Of a stretch of 64,000 nucleotides of DNA, positions 1-9,344 are shown piece after piece; within the stretch, counting starts at the first letter, position 1; every line of letters starts with the position of its first letter. The stretch is from the NCBI GenBank assembly GCA_023265025.1, contig JAHFUP010000010.1:34980-98979 (forward strand). Direction: 5' to 3'. Made by a program: the position numbers and the translations under genes. A model generated the notes under the pieces. That model had not been told where the DNA came from. It saw nothing but the letters and a program-made list of their open reading frames with translations, and did not search any database. The DNA comes from Acidimicrobiia bacterium. Lineage in GTDB: Bacteria > Actinomycetota > Acidimicrobiia > Acidimicrobiales > AC-14.

Positions 1-937
1 CGCCCCGAGGCAGGGTCGGGTGGAAGGTGGCCATGCCCCAGTGGTAACCCCGGCCGGGCGCCTCGTGGGCCGCGGCCAGCGGCGAGGCGATCATGACCGC
101 GTCGGCGCCGCAGGCGATGGCCTTGGCGATGTCGCCGCCGGTGCTCATCCCGCCGTCGGCGATCACGTGGACGTAGACGCCCGTCTCGTCGAGGTGGCGC
201 ATGCGGGCGCCGGCGGCGTCGGCGATGGCAGTGGCCTGGGGGACACCGAGCCCGAGGACAGCCCGGGTCGTGCAGGCGTGGCCGGGGCCGACGCCCACGA
301 GGATGCCGACCGCACCGGTACGCATCAGGTGGAGCGCGGCCTGGTACGAGGCGCAGCCGCCCACGATGACGGGGATCTCCAGCTCGCGGATGAAGCGCTT
401 GAGGTTGAGAGGCTCGACGGTCTTGGACACGTGCTCGGCGGAGACCACCGTGCCCTGGATGACGAGCAGGTCGAGCTCGGCGTCGAGGATGGCCTTGGAC
501 AGCTGCGCGGTGCGCTGGGGGGTCACTGACGCGCACGACGTGACGCCCGCCTCCTTGATCTCGGCGATGCGCCGCCCGACCAGGTCCTCCTTGATCGGCT
601 CGGCGTAGATCTCCTGCATCCGCAGGGTGGCCTTGTCGGTGTCGAGCAGGGCGATCTCGCTCAACAGCGGCTCGGGGTCCTCGTACCGGGTCCAGAGCCC
701 TTCCAGATTGAGGACGCCCACCCCGCCCAGGTGGCCGATGGCGATGGCCGTCGCCGGGCTGACCACCCCGTCCATGGCCGACGCCATGAGGGGCAGCTCG
801 AAGCGGAAGGCGTCGATCTCCCACGAGATATCGCAGTCTTCGGGGTCGCGGGTGCGGCGACTGGGAACGATGGCGATGTCGTCGAACCCGTACGCCCGTC
901 GCCCTGACTTCCCGATGCCTATCTCGATCTCAGCCAT
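1..937 (-). CDS. guaB3: GuaB3-family IMP dehydrogenase-related protein, C-terminus cut by window edge
   Basis: This is an IMP dehydrogenase/GMP reductase-type (beta/alpha)8 barrel of the GuaB3 class found in actinobacteria. The ATG at 935-937 gives MAEIEIGIGKSGRRAYGFDD, a typical GuaB3 start. The loop GPGHACTTR places the presumed catalytic Cys near residue 222, and the following GVPQATAI and DGGM segments are the usual phosphate-binding parts. No CBS insert is seen, as expected for GuaB3 and unlike GuaB. About 312 codons are present; the last part lies left of the window. The expected role is purine nucleotide interconversion in the cytoplasm. Whether it acts as a GMP reductase or an IMP dehydrogenase cannot be told from sequence. 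Confidence 0.9.
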   Translation of the reverse strand, partial: MAEIEIGIGKSGRRAYGFDDIAIVPSRRTRDPEDCDISWEIDAFRFELPLMASAMDGVVSPATAIAIGHLGGVGVLNLEGLWTRYEDPEPLLSEIALLDTDKATLRMQEIYAEPIKEDLVGRRIAEIKEAGVTSCASVTPQRTAQLSKAILDAELDLLVIQGTVVSAEHVSKTVEPLNLKRFIRELEIPVIVGGCASYQAALHLMRTGAVGILVGVGPGHACTTRAVLGLGVPQATAIADAAGARMRHLDETGVYVHVIADGGMSTGGDIAKAIACGADAVMIASPLAAAHEAPGRGYHWGMATFHPTLPRG

Positions 938-989
938 CCGTCGACAATACCGGGCCGCGACCTCTAGAAGTGGTGGCTACGGTCGCGCC

Positions 990-1697
990 GTGCGGGGCAC
1001 CGGCACTGTCGTCAACGTCGTCACCGTGCTGGTGGGTACCGTCATCGGTGTCCTGCTCGGCGCCCGGCTGCCCGAGCGGCTTCGGACCACCGTCCTGCAG
1101 GCCGTGGGGCTCGTCACGCTCGTGATCGGCGCCCGCGACGCCCTCGGCACCCGCAACGTGGTGTTCCCCCTCGTCGCCCTCATCCTGGGCGCCGGCGCCG
1201 GCCAGGCGCTGGCGATCGAGGAGCGCCTGGAGGCGCTGGGCGTCGCCGTCCGCCGGCGGTTCACGGCGAAGGACAGGAGCGACGAAGACGCCCGGTTCGT
1301 CGAGGGCTTCGTCGCCGCCAGCCTGCTGTTCTGCATCGGGCCGTTGACGATCCTCGGTTCGATCCGAGACGGCCTGGGTGGCCCCGACCACGCCCAGCTC
1401 CTCATGGTGAAGGCGGCCCTCGACGGCGTGGTCGCCATCGCCTTCGCGTCGACGCTGGGCTGGGGCGTCGGTCTCAGCGCGCTGACGGTCGTCGCGGTCC
1501 AGGGAACGCTCACCCTCACCGCCGGCGCCGCCGACCGGGTGTTGACCGAGCGCATGATCACCGAGATGACCGCCGCCGGCGGCGTCATGGTGATCGGGCT
1601 CGGCCTGGGGCTTCTCGACATCAAGAAGGTGGCGGTCGCGTCGTTCCTGCCGGCGCTGGTGCTGGCCCCGATCGGGGTCGCCCTGTTCGCCCGCTAA
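990..1697 (+). CDS. DUF554 family membrane protein (YdfK/YqgA-like)
   Basis: This 235-residue hydrophobic protein begins with VVNVVTVLVGTVIGVLLGAR and has about six membrane segments. The motif FVEGFVAASLLFCIGPLTILG around residues 110-130 is typical of DUF554, an uncharacterised inner-membrane family. I chose the GTG at 990 because the family starts right at the first membrane helix; the open frame extends further upstream but only antisense to guaB3. It is divergent from guaB3, with 52 bp between the starts. Its stop overlaps the stop of the small gene on the other strand. Function is unknown. Confidence 0.8.
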   Translation: MRGTGTVVNVVTVLVGTVIGVLLGARLPERLRTTVLQAVGLVTLVIGARDALGTRNVVFPLVALILGAGAGQALAIEERLEALGVAVRRRFTAKDRSDEDARFVEGFVAASLLFCIGPLTILGSIRDGLGGPDHAQLLMVKAALDGVVAIAFASTLGWGVGLSALTVVAVQGTLTLTAGAADRVLTERMITEMTAAGGVMVIGLGLGLLDIKKVAVASFLPALVLAPIGVALFAR

Positions 1698-1873
1698 ACG
1701 AGGTCGGCGGAGGCGGCCAAGTCGGCCTGGGCCTCGGCGGTGGCCTCGAGGAACTCCCGCATCCCGGCGATCTTGAGGTTGCTCATGACCCGGCCGGGGG
1801 GGGTGTCGCCGCGCTCCCACTCCATCCAGGCCACGAGGAGCTTGGCCGGGTCGGGCGGCGGTCGTTCGTCCAC
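1694..1873 (-). CDS. small conserved-looking hypothetical protein (59 aa)
   Basis: A 59-residue frame starts with GTG and reads VDERPPPDPAKLLVAWMEWE, followed by GRVMSNLKIAGMREFLE and an acidic helical end. It fills the space between the DUF554 gene (stops overlap by two bases) and the ferredoxin gene (divergent, 22 bp apart). The amphipathic, acidic composition and lack of low-complexity Arg/Pro stretches suggest a real protein rather than a GC artefact. I do not recognise a named family. No membrane segment or signal peptide is visible. Confidence 0.55.
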   Translation of the reverse strand: MDERPPPDPAKLLVAWMEWERGDTPPGRVMSNLKIAGMREFLEATAEAQADLAASADLV

Positions 1874-1895
1874 ATCCCCACACTACTCTCGCCCC

Positions 1896-2099
1896 ATGGT
1901 GATCGAGATCGAGGTCAGTGCCGCCCGCTGCATGGGGTCGAAGACGTGCACCCACGCCGCGGAGGGGGTCTTCGTGATGGCCGGCGACGTGGCCCGGGTC
2001 GCCGACCCGGGCGCGGCGCCGCTCGACGACATCCTGGCCGCGGCCGAGGGGTGCCCGACCGGGGCCATAAAAGTACGAAAGGACGGCCAGCAGCTGTAG
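1896..2099 (+). CDS. single-cluster ferredoxin, 3Fe-4S type
   Basis: This 67-residue acidic ferredoxin begins MVIEIEVSAARCMGSKTC. The cluster ligands are the two Cys of C-x5-C near residues 12 and 18 and the Cys of CPTGAI near the C-terminus. The residue three after the first Cys, which would be a fourth Cys in a 4Fe-4S protein, is Ser. This fits the small actinobacterial ferredoxins with a [3Fe-4S] cluster that often pass electrons to cytochromes P450. No P450 or reductase gene lies in the window, so the partner is unknown. Its last codons form one arm of a hairpin shared with the groEL terminator. Confidence 0.85.
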   Translation: MVIEIEVSAARCMGSKTCTHAAEGVFVMAGDVARVADPGAAPLDDILAAAEGCPTGAIKVRKDGQQL

Positions 2100-2114
2100 A
2101 GCCGCTGGCCGTCC
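2081..2114 (-). terminator. intrinsic terminator downstream of groEL
   Basis: An 11 bp perfect inverted repeat (GGACGGCCAGC at 2081-2091 pairing with 2104-2114) has a 12-base loop. Read on the minus strand, the stem is followed by TTTCGTACTTTT, a T-rich tail, which fits an intrinsic terminator for groES-groEL. It overlaps the 3' end of the convergent ferredoxin gene and may act in both directions. Confidence 0.7.
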
Positions 2115-2128
2115 CTCCTCGCTGGTCT

Positions 2129-3769
<1,641 letters not shown>

Positions 3770-3773
3770 CTAC

Positions 3774-4070
3774 CTACTTGCCGTCGACGACGGCGAGGAC
3801 GTCACGGCTGGAAAGGATCAGCACGTCCTCGCCCCCGACGGTGATCTCGGTGCCGCCGTACTTGCTGTAGACGACCGTGTCGCCCACCTTGACGTCGAGC
3901 GGGATGATCTCGCCGGTCTGCTCCGAACGGCGGCCGGGGCCGGCAGCCAGTACCTCGCCCTGCTGGGGCTTCTCCTTGGCGGTGTCGGGGATCACCAGGC
4001 CGCTGACGGTGGTCTGCTCAGCCTCGTTGGGGCGGACGACGATGCGGTCGTCGAGGGGCTTGAGGTTCAT
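3774..4070 (-). CDS. groES: co-chaperonin GroES (Hsp10)
   Basis: This 98-residue protein, [19 protein letters not shown], has the mobile loop segment ([19 protein letters not shown]) that contacts GroEL and the usual [14 protein letters not shown] roof region. It caps the GroEL ring. It is the first gene of a two-gene operon and is preceded by a perfect CIRCE operator about 37 bp upstream of its start, so it should be heat-inducible through HrcA. Confidence 0.97.
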   Translation of the reverse strand: MNLKPLDDRIVVRPNEAEQTTVSGLVIPDTAKEKPQQGEVLAAGPGRRSEQTGEIIPLDVKVGDTVVYSKYGGTEITVGGEDVLILSSRDVLAVVDGK

Positions 4071-4106
4071 GTCGGTTCGACCTCCATAGGACGAAAAGGG
4101 GAGTAC

Positions 4107-4133
4107 TTAGCACTCTCGTGTGTCGAGTGCTAA
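4107..4133. promoter_or_regulatory. CIRCE operator (HrcA-binding site)
   Basis: TTAGCACTC at 4107-4115 and GAGTGCTAA at 4125-4133 form a perfect inverted repeat with a 9-base spacer. This is the full CIRCE consensus bound by the heat-shock repressor HrcA. It lies just upstream of groES on the minus strand. hrcA itself is not in the window. Confidence 0.95.
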
Positions 4134-4184
4134 CGATAGCCGCGGTCCCGATGTACGGCAACCGCCGGTCGTCCGCCCCCGGCC

Positions 4185-5198
4185 TTACGCCAGCCTGAGG
4201 CTGGGCTGGGCCCCGACCTCCAACGAAGTGGGGCCGTCGGCCCTGTAGCGCCACCAGGCGGCGGCGGCGACCATGGCCGCGTTGTCGGTGCACATCGTCC
4301 GGCTGGGGAGGAAGCAGCGCAGGCCCTCGGCGGTGGCCAGGTCGAGCATGCGCTCGCGCAGCAGGGAGTTGGCGGCCACGCCGCCGCCGATGCAGACGCT
4401 CTTGGCGCCGGTTTCGGCCAGCGCCCGCTTGGTCTTGTCGATCAGCACGTCGACGACCGCGGCCTGGAAGGACGCGGCGATGTCGGCCACCGGCGTCTCG
4501 GGGTGAGTCCGCACGTAGCGGATCACCGCCGTCTTCAGCCCGCTCAGGGAGAAGTCGAGGCTGTCGGGCATGGCTCGGGGGAACCGGATGGCGGTGGGGT
4601 CGCCGGTCAGCGCCACCCGGTCGATCGCCGGCCCGCCGGGGTAGCCGAGGCCCATGACCCGGGCCACCTTGTCGAACGCCTCGCCCACCGCGTCATCGAC
4701 GGTGGTGCCCAGCAGCCGGTACCGGCCGTGGGCGTCCATGGCCACGAGCATCGTGTGGCCGCCCGACACGAGCAGGACAACCAGCGGCGGCTCGAGGTCG
4801 GGCTCCTCCAGGAAGCAGGCATAGAGGTGGGCCTCCATGTGGTTCACGCCGACGAAGGGCAGGTTCCACGCCAGGGCGTAGGCCTTCGCCGCGCTGATGC
4901 CGACCAGTAGGGCGCCGGCCAGGCCGGGCCCCACGGTGGCGGCCACGGCGTGGAGCCCGGTCCCGTCGATGCCCGACTCGACCAGGGCCTGGGCGACCGC
5001 CGGCGTCAGGAGCTCGACGTGGGCCCGGCTGGCGATCTCGGGCACGACACCGCCGTAGCGGGCGTGGAGGTCGACCTGGCTCGAGACCACCGAGGACACC
5101 ACGGTGTCACCGTTGGAGACGACGGCGGCGGCGGTCTCGTCGCACGACGTCTCGATCCCGAGGATGAGGAACTGCTCGGGCATCTCCTGCGCGCTCAC
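4185..5198 (-). CDS. tsaD: tRNA N6-adenosine threonylcarbamoyltransferase TsaD
   Basis: TsaD transfers the threonylcarbamoyl group to A37 of ANN-decoding tRNAs, with TsaB and TsaE. The 337-residue protein has the ASKHA-type start LILGIETSCDETAAAVV, the metal-binding HMEAH at residues 120-124, and SGGHTML. It is the last gene of a run tsaE-tsaB-rimI-tsaD and begins 4 bp after rimI ends. It reads into a 51 bp gap before the CIRCE of groES, so it is likely the end of its operon. Start ATG at 5196-5198; an internal Met at residue 6 is a possible alternative. Confidence 0.95.
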   Translation of the reverse strand: MSAQEMPEQFLILGIETSCDETAAAVVSNGDTVVSSVVSSQVDLHARYGGVVPEIASRAHVELLTPAVAQALVESGIDGTGLHAVAATVGPGLAGALLVGISAAKAYALAWNLPFVGVNHMEAHLYACFLEEPDLEPPLVVLLVSGGHTMLVAMDAHGRYRLLGTTVDDAVGEAFDKVARVMGLGYPGGPAIDRVALTGDPTAIRFPRAMPDSLDFSLSGLKTAVIRYVRTHPETPVADIAASFQAAVVDVLIDKTKRALAETGAKSVCIGGGVAANSLLRERMLDLATAEGLRCFLPSRTMCTDNAAMVAAAAWWRYRADGPTSLEVGAQPSLRLA

Positions 5199-5202
5199 AC
5201 GG

Positions 5203-5766
5203 TCACCGTAAACCCTCGCTCACCAGGGTCACGCCGGGGATGCCGGCCTCGATCTCGGCCAGGCGCCGGCTGTACTCCGGCGTGTCGACGTCGTGGGCCC
5301 ACATCACCAGGGCGTCCTCGTTGGTCTCGACGTAGTAGTTCTTGCGGATGCCGGCGGGGCGGAAGCCGAACCGGCGGTACATCTCCTGGGCCGCGGTGTT
5401 CCCCACCCGCACCTCCAGGGTGAGGTTCGAGGCGCCCCGGCGGATGGCCGTGCGAGCCAGCGTCAGCAGCAATCGGGTCCCGATCTTGTTGCGGTGCCAC
5501 GCCGGCTCGACCGCCAGCGTCGTGACGTGGCCGTCGCCCTCGGTGACCATCAGGCCGGCGTAGCCGCAGAGGACGCCGTTGATCCGGGCGACGTAGTAGG
5601 CCCGGCTGGTGCGCATGGCCATCTCGCTGACGAAGAGGCTGAGCGACCACGGCCGGGCGTAGACCTGGGCCTCGATCTTGAGGACCGACCGCAGGTGGCG
5701 CCGGCGCATGGGCAGGATGTGGACCGTCAGCTGCTCGGGAGCCACCTCGTGCCGGGCCTGCACCAT
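5203..5766 (-). CDS. rimI: ribosomal-protein-alanine N-acetyltransferase RimI-like
   Basis: This 187-residue GNAT protein contains TLAVEPAWHRNKIGTRLLLTL, where the acetyl-CoA binding loop is changed from the usual RGxGxG to HRNKIG, and MYRRFGFRPAGIRKNYY near the C-terminus, typical of RimI. RimI acetylates the N-terminal Ala of ribosomal protein bS18. Its place between tsaB and tsaD is the standard actinobacterial arrangement. I chose the ATG at 5764-5766: the open frame extends further but only into the palindromic element upstream. That element's terminal repeat supplies the purine-rich GAGGGAG five bases before the ATG, which looks like the ribosome binding site. Confidence 0.88.
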   Translation of the reverse strand: MVQARHEVAPEQLTVHILPMRRRHLRSVLKIEAQVYARPWSLSLFVSEMAMRTSRAYYVARINGVLCGYAGLMVTEGDGHVTTLAVEPAWHRNKIGTRLLLTLARTAIRRGASNLTLEVRVGNTAAQEMYRRFGFRPAGIRKNYYVETNEDALVMWAHDVDTPEYSRRLAEIEAGIPGVTLVSEGLR

Positions 5767-5768
5767 TA

Positions 5769-5927
5769 GTGCTCCCTCAGGTGACGTCCGCCGCGCTGAC
5801 GCCGGCCAGGACCGCCGCTGGCTGCGTTCTCGTCCTCGGCCCACTCACTGTGGGCGTTCGTCCTGCGGCCTTGCCAGCGACGCTCCTGAGTCGCCGTCAG
5901 CATCACCGACGCCACCTGAGGGAGCAC
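5769..5927. repeat. 159 bp near-palindrome with 20 bp terminal inverted repeats (MITE-like)
   Basis: The ends GTGCTCCCTCAGGTGACGTC (5769-5788) and its inverted partner (5908-5927) match at 19 of 20 bases. The two halves continue to align imperfectly towards a central GCCCAC-tcact-GTGGGC at 5839-5855, which is almost exactly the midpoint. The element fills the whole gap between the tsaB stop and the rimI start. It encodes no convincing protein. A miniature inverted-repeat transposable element or a large extragenic palindrome are the main options. No target duplication is evident. Confidence 0.6.
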
Positions 5928-5928
5928 C

Positions 5929-6633
5929 TCAGGTGGCCCGGTCCATCGCCGCGGTCCAGTTGATCTCGGCGTCGCTCTTGCGCAGGTACAGCGGCTCCAG
6001 CTCCCACGGCTGGACGAACTCCTCCCGCAACGCCTTCGGATGGGCCAGCTCGACGAGCGACGCGGCGGACGGGAACGCCGACGTGGCGTCGCCGGCCTCG
6101 GCGCCGGAGACCTCGGTGAGGACCTGCGGGTAGCGCACCGCACCGTCGCCGACGACCAGGCAGTCCTCACCGCGGGCCAGGAGCTCGGACGCGAGGTCGT
6201 CGGGCGAACCCACCTGGTACGGCGTCAGGCGCTGAGCGCCACCCGGCACCTGGCGGTAGAAGGAGTAGAAGAGCTCGCCCCGCCGCGCGTCGATGGCCGG
6301 GACGATCAGGCGGTTGGTATAGCGGACCGGGAACGCCAGCAGGTCGAGGCTGGAGATGCCGATGGTCGGAATTCGCAGGGCGTGGGCCAGGGCCTTGGCC
6401 GCCGACACGCCGACCCGCAGCCCACTGAAGAGGCCGGGCCCGACATCGACTGCGATGGCGCTGATCTCGTTCAGGTCGATCTGGGCCTGCCGGCACATGA
6501 ACTCGATGGCGGGGACCAGCGTCTCGACGTGGCGCCGGCCCTTGGCCGCATGGAAGCAAGCCAGCACGCCCTCGTGACCGCCGATGGCGCACCCGACCTG
6601 GATGGTCGCCGTCTCGATGCCGAGGATCAGCAC
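5929..6633 (-). CDS. tsaB: tRNA t6A biosynthesis protein TsaB
   Basis: TsaB is the non-catalytic partner of TsaD in t6A37 formation. The 234-residue protein starts (GTG) VLILGIETATIQVGCAIGG and carries VDVGPGLFSGLRVGVSAAKALA near residues 63-84, the conserved TsaB/YeaZ segment. It follows tsaE with a single base between stop and start, so the two are translationally coupled. The stop TGA is part of a small palindrome that starts the 159 bp element before rimI. Confidence 0.93.
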   Translation of the reverse strand: MLILGIETATIQVGCAIGGHEGVLACFHAAKGRRHVETLVPAIEFMCRQAQIDLNEISAIAVDVGPGLFSGLRVGVSAAKALAHALRIPTIGISSLDLLAFPVRYTNRLIVPAIDARRGELFYSFYRQVPGGAQRLTPYQVGSPDDLASELLARGEDCLVVGDGAVRYPQVLTEVSGAEAGDATSAFPSAASLVELAHPKALREEFVQPWELEPLYLRKSDAEINWTAAMDRAT

Positions 6634-6634
6634 G

Positions 6635-7114
6635 TCACACCGTCCACGGCGCCACGGCCCGGCGGAGGGCGTCGGCGCGCGGCGGCCAGCCGGGGCCGAC
6701 GGAGCGAATGTTCAGCAGGCGGTCGTCGGGCGCACCCGACGCTTCGAGGCGGATCTCCAGGAAGTCGGCGGGCAGGGCCTGCGCCACCGCGTCGCCCCAC
6801 TCGATCAGAGTGACGGCGCCCTCGTCGAGCAGCTCGGCGATGCCGAGGTCGACCAGCTCCTGCATCGTGTCGAGGCGGTAGACGTCAACGTGGACCATGG
6901 GGAGCCGCCCGTCGTAGGTGCGGACGAGGATGAACGCCGGGCTCGTCACGGGCTCGTCGACGCCGAGCCCCTTCGCGAAGCCCTGGGCGAACGCGGTCTT
7001 GCCGGTGCCGAGATCGCCGGCCAGCACCACAAGGTCTCCGGGCGCGGCCAGGCCGGCGACCTCGGCGGCCAGGGCGCGGGTGTCGTCGACCGACTTGGTG
7101 GCGGCTCGGATCAC
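6635..7114 (-). CDS. tsaE: tRNA t6A biosynthesis ATPase TsaE
   Basis: TsaE is the P-loop ATPase that drives the TsaB-TsaD cycle. The Walker A motif GDLGTGKT is at residues 33-40, followed by TSPAFILVRTY and VHVDVYRL, both family hallmarks, and LIEWGD as the Walker B-like region. The 159-residue length is normal. The GTG start at 7112-7114 overlaps the udg stop as GTGA, indicating coupling; a longer upstream frame exists only antisense or out of register with udg. Confidence 0.93.
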   Translation of the reverse strand: MIRAATKSVDDTRALAAEVAGLAAPGDLVVLAGDLGTGKTAFAQGFAKGLGVDEPVTSPAFILVRTYDGRLPMVHVDVYRLDTMQELVDLGIAELLDEGAVTLIEWGDAVAQALPADFLEIRLEASGAPDDRLLNIRSVGPGWPPRADALRRAVAPWTV

Positions 7115-7710
7115 GGGGCGGCCGTCCCGCCGCCGAGGTACTGCTTGGCCCGGACCAGGTCGGCCCGCATCTGGGCGGCCAGGTCGCCGGCGCCCCGCAG
7201 CACGGCGGCCGGATGGTACGTCGGCACCAGCACGCCTCGCCGATAGGGGTAGGCCCGCCCCCGCAGCTTGGTGATGCCTCGCGTATCGTCCAGCAGCAGC
7301 CTGGTTGCGAAGTTCCCCAGCGTGACGACGACCTTCGGGTCGATCAGGTCGACCTGGGCCTCCAGCCACGGGCCGCAGGCGGCAATCTCCGCCGGCTGGG
7401 GGTCCCGATTGCCCGGCGGCCGGCATTTCACCGTGTTGGCGATGTAGAAGCGGTCGCGGGTCAGGCCCATCTCCTCCAGCACCATCTTGTCGAGCAACTG
7501 GCCCGACCGGCCGACGAACGGCTCGCCCTGGAGGTCCTCCTGCTGGCCGGGCGCCTCGCCCACGAACATCAGGTCGGCGCCGGCATCACCCACCCCGAAC
7601 ACCACCCGGGTGCGCCCGTGCGCGAGCTGACACCGGGTGCAGGTCTTGGCATCCCGCTCCACCTCGGCCAGGGCCGGCACAGTGGCGATGGTAGTTGCCC
7701 GTTCACCCAT
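7111..7710 (-). CDS. udg: family 4 (iron-sulfur) uracil-DNA glycosylase
   Basis: This 199-residue enzyme removes uracil from DNA. Four Cys that bind the 4Fe-4S cluster are visible at residues 24, 27, 96 and 112. Motif A, GEAPGQQED, starts near residue 51, and the C-terminal YHPAAVLR is the usual motif B-like His loop. The ATG at 7708-7710 lies inside the last codons of alr (8 bp overlap) and its own end overlaps tsaE by 4 bp, so alr-udg-tsaE are one coupled unit. The extended frame upstream belongs to the alr shadow. Confidence 0.92.
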   Translation of the reverse strand: MGERATTIATVPALAEVERDAKTCTRCQLAHGRTRVVFGVGDAGADLMFVGEAPGQQEDLQGEPFVGRSGQLLDKMVLEEMGLTRDRFYIANTVKCRPPGNRDPQPAEIAACGPWLEAQVDLIDPKVVVTLGNFATRLLLDDTRGITKLRGRAYPYRRGVLVPTYHPAAVLRGAGDLAAQMRADLVRAKQYLGGGTAAP

Positions 7711-8851
7711 AGATCTTGGGCACCCGGGGGCCGATGCCGCACAGGACCTCGTAGGCGATGGTGTCGACCTTCGTGGCCCAGTCCCAGGCCGTGACCTGCT
7801 CACCGCCCTGGCGGCCGATCAGCACCACCTCGTCGCCGGGCAGGACGCGGTCGTCATCACCGCAGTCGACCAGGATCTGGTCCATGGTGACGCTGCCGGC
7901 GATCGGCCGCCGGCGGCCCCCGATCAGCACCTCCCCGCCGGTGACCCCCAGCCGCCACGGCACACCGTCGGCGTAACCGACCGGCACGGTGGCGACCGTG
8001 GCGGCCTGCGCCAGGGGCCGGCGCAGGCCGTAGGACACGGCCTGCCCGGCCGGCACCTTCTTGACGTAGGACACGCGGGCCCGCAGCGACAGCGCCGGCC
8101 GCAGGCCGGCGACCAGCTCCACGGCGGCGAGCGCCGGGCTCGGGGCGACGCCGTAGAGGGCGATGCCGCAGCGCACCATGTCGTGATGCGCGCCGGGCAT
8201 GGCCAGGGCGCCGGCGGAGTTGCACGCGTGGACGAGCGGCGGCCGCAGCCCGAGGCTGGCGAGGCGCTCGACAACTGCGTCGAACCGGGCGCACTGCTCG
8301 TCGGTGAAGGGGTTCGCCGGCTCGTCGGCGACCGCGAAGTGGGTCCACAGGCCGCCGAAGACCAGCTCCGGCCGCTCGGCCACCGCCTTGGCGACGGCGA
8401 CCGCACCGTCGGCGGACGCCCCCACCCGGTGCATGCCCGTGTCGACCTTCACGTGGACGGCGAGCGGTGGAGCGGCGGCGGCGGCCACCGCCTTGGCCGC
8501 GGCCTCGACACCCTGCGCCGTGTACAGGGTGGGGGTCAGCGACAGGGCGACGACGTCGTCCATGGCCTCGACCGGCGGCTCGGACAAGAGCAGGACCGGT
8601 GCATCGATGCCGTGCCGGCGCAGCGTCTCGCCCTCGGTGACCAGGGCGACGGCCAGCCACGACGCCCCGCCCTCCAGCGCGGCCCGGGCGACGGCCACCG
8701 AGCCATGCCCGTAGGCGCCGGCCTTGACCACCGCGCACAGCGACGCCGGTGCGGCCAGCGCCGCCAGCAGGCCGGCGTTGTGGCGGATGGCGCCCAGATC
8801 CACCTCAGCCCATGCCCGGCGGGTGGCGACGACGTCCACCTGGGCCGCCAC
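7703..8851 (-). CDS. alr: alanine racemase
   Basis: Alanine racemase is the PLP enzyme that makes D-Ala for peptidoglycan. From the GTG at 8849-8851 the protein has 382 residues. The PLP lysine is Lys43 in VVKAGAYGHG, and SVTMDQILVD and VSYGL in the second half are family motifs. A second GTG four codons later is possible; both precede the conserved RAWAEVDLGAIRHN. It starts 5 bp after the CBS gene stop and overlaps udg by 8 bp. Confidence 0.95.
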   Translation of the reverse strand: MAAQVDVVATRRAWAEVDLGAIRHNAGLLAALAAPASLCAVVKAGAYGHGSVAVARAALEGGASWLAVALVTEGETLRRHGIDAPVLLLSEPPVEAMDDVVALSLTPTLYTAQGVEAAAKAVAAAAAPPLAVHVKVDTGMHRVGASADGAVAVAKAVAERPELVFGGLWTHFAVADEPANPFTDEQCARFDAVVERLASLGLRPPLVHACNSAGALAMPGAHHDMVRCGIALYGVAPSPALAAVELVAGLRPALSLRARVSYVKKVPAGQAVSYGLRRPLAQAATVATVPVGYADGVPWRLGVTGGEVLIGGRRRPIAGSVTMDQILVDCGDDDRVLPGDEVVLIGRQGGEQVTAWDWATKVDTIAYEVLCGIGPRVPKIYG

Positions 8852-8856
8852 CGGCG

Positions 8857-9330
8857 CTAGTCCAGACCGCCCACGATGGCCCGAACGAGGTCGCCCCGCG
8901 AGACGACCCCAAGCAGCCGACCATCGTCGTCGACCACGGCCATCCGGGAGGCGTTGCCCTCGTGGAGGACGGTGGCCACGTTCTCCAGCGTGTCGTCGGG
9001 GCTGCACGTGGGCGCATCGGCGTCCATGACGTCGGAGACGGTGGCGCCGACCGCCTTCCGCAGGTCAGCCTCGAACCGGTGGATCGACGAGGGCAGCTCC
9101 AGGTACCCGCCGAACAGCGATATCACCGTCGGGAAGTGCAGCCGGGTGTCCTGGACGATCAGGTCGTCGTCCTCCAGCAGGCCCAGGACCATGCCGTCGT
9201 CGTCGACGACGGGCGCGCCGCCGAGCTGGCGCTCCGAGAGGGCGCGAGCCGCCTCTTCGACCGTGTCCGCCGGCCTGAACGTCAGCACGTCGGTCGTCAT
9301 CACCTGGCGGACCAGCGTGTTGCGGGGCAT
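8857..9330 (-). CDS. CBS-domain pair protein
   Basis: This 157-residue protein consists of two CBS domains in tandem: VRQVMTTDVLTFRPADT with GGAPVVDDDGMVLGLLEDDD, and VSDVMDADAPTCSPDD with RMAVVDDDGRLLGVVSRGDL. CBS pairs bind adenine nucleotides and act as regulators. No catalytic domain is attached. Its place between nnr and alr suggests a housekeeping role, but the partner protein is not known. Confidence 0.9.
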   Translation of the reverse strand: MPRNTLVRQVMTTDVLTFRPADTVEEAARALSERQLGGAPVVDDDGMVLGLLEDDDLIVQDTRLHFPTVISLFGGYLELPSSIHRFEADLRKAVGATVSDVMDADAPTCSPDDTLENVATVLHEGNASRMAVVDDDGRLLGVVSRGDLVRAIVGGLD

Positions 9331-9344
9331 TCCACCTCGGGAGA

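Noticed and set aside
4134..4184. A second heat-shock element (HspR/HAIR type) near groES
   Set aside because: Only the CIRCE palindrome is present; no CTTGAGT-N7-ACTCAAG-like repeat is seen.
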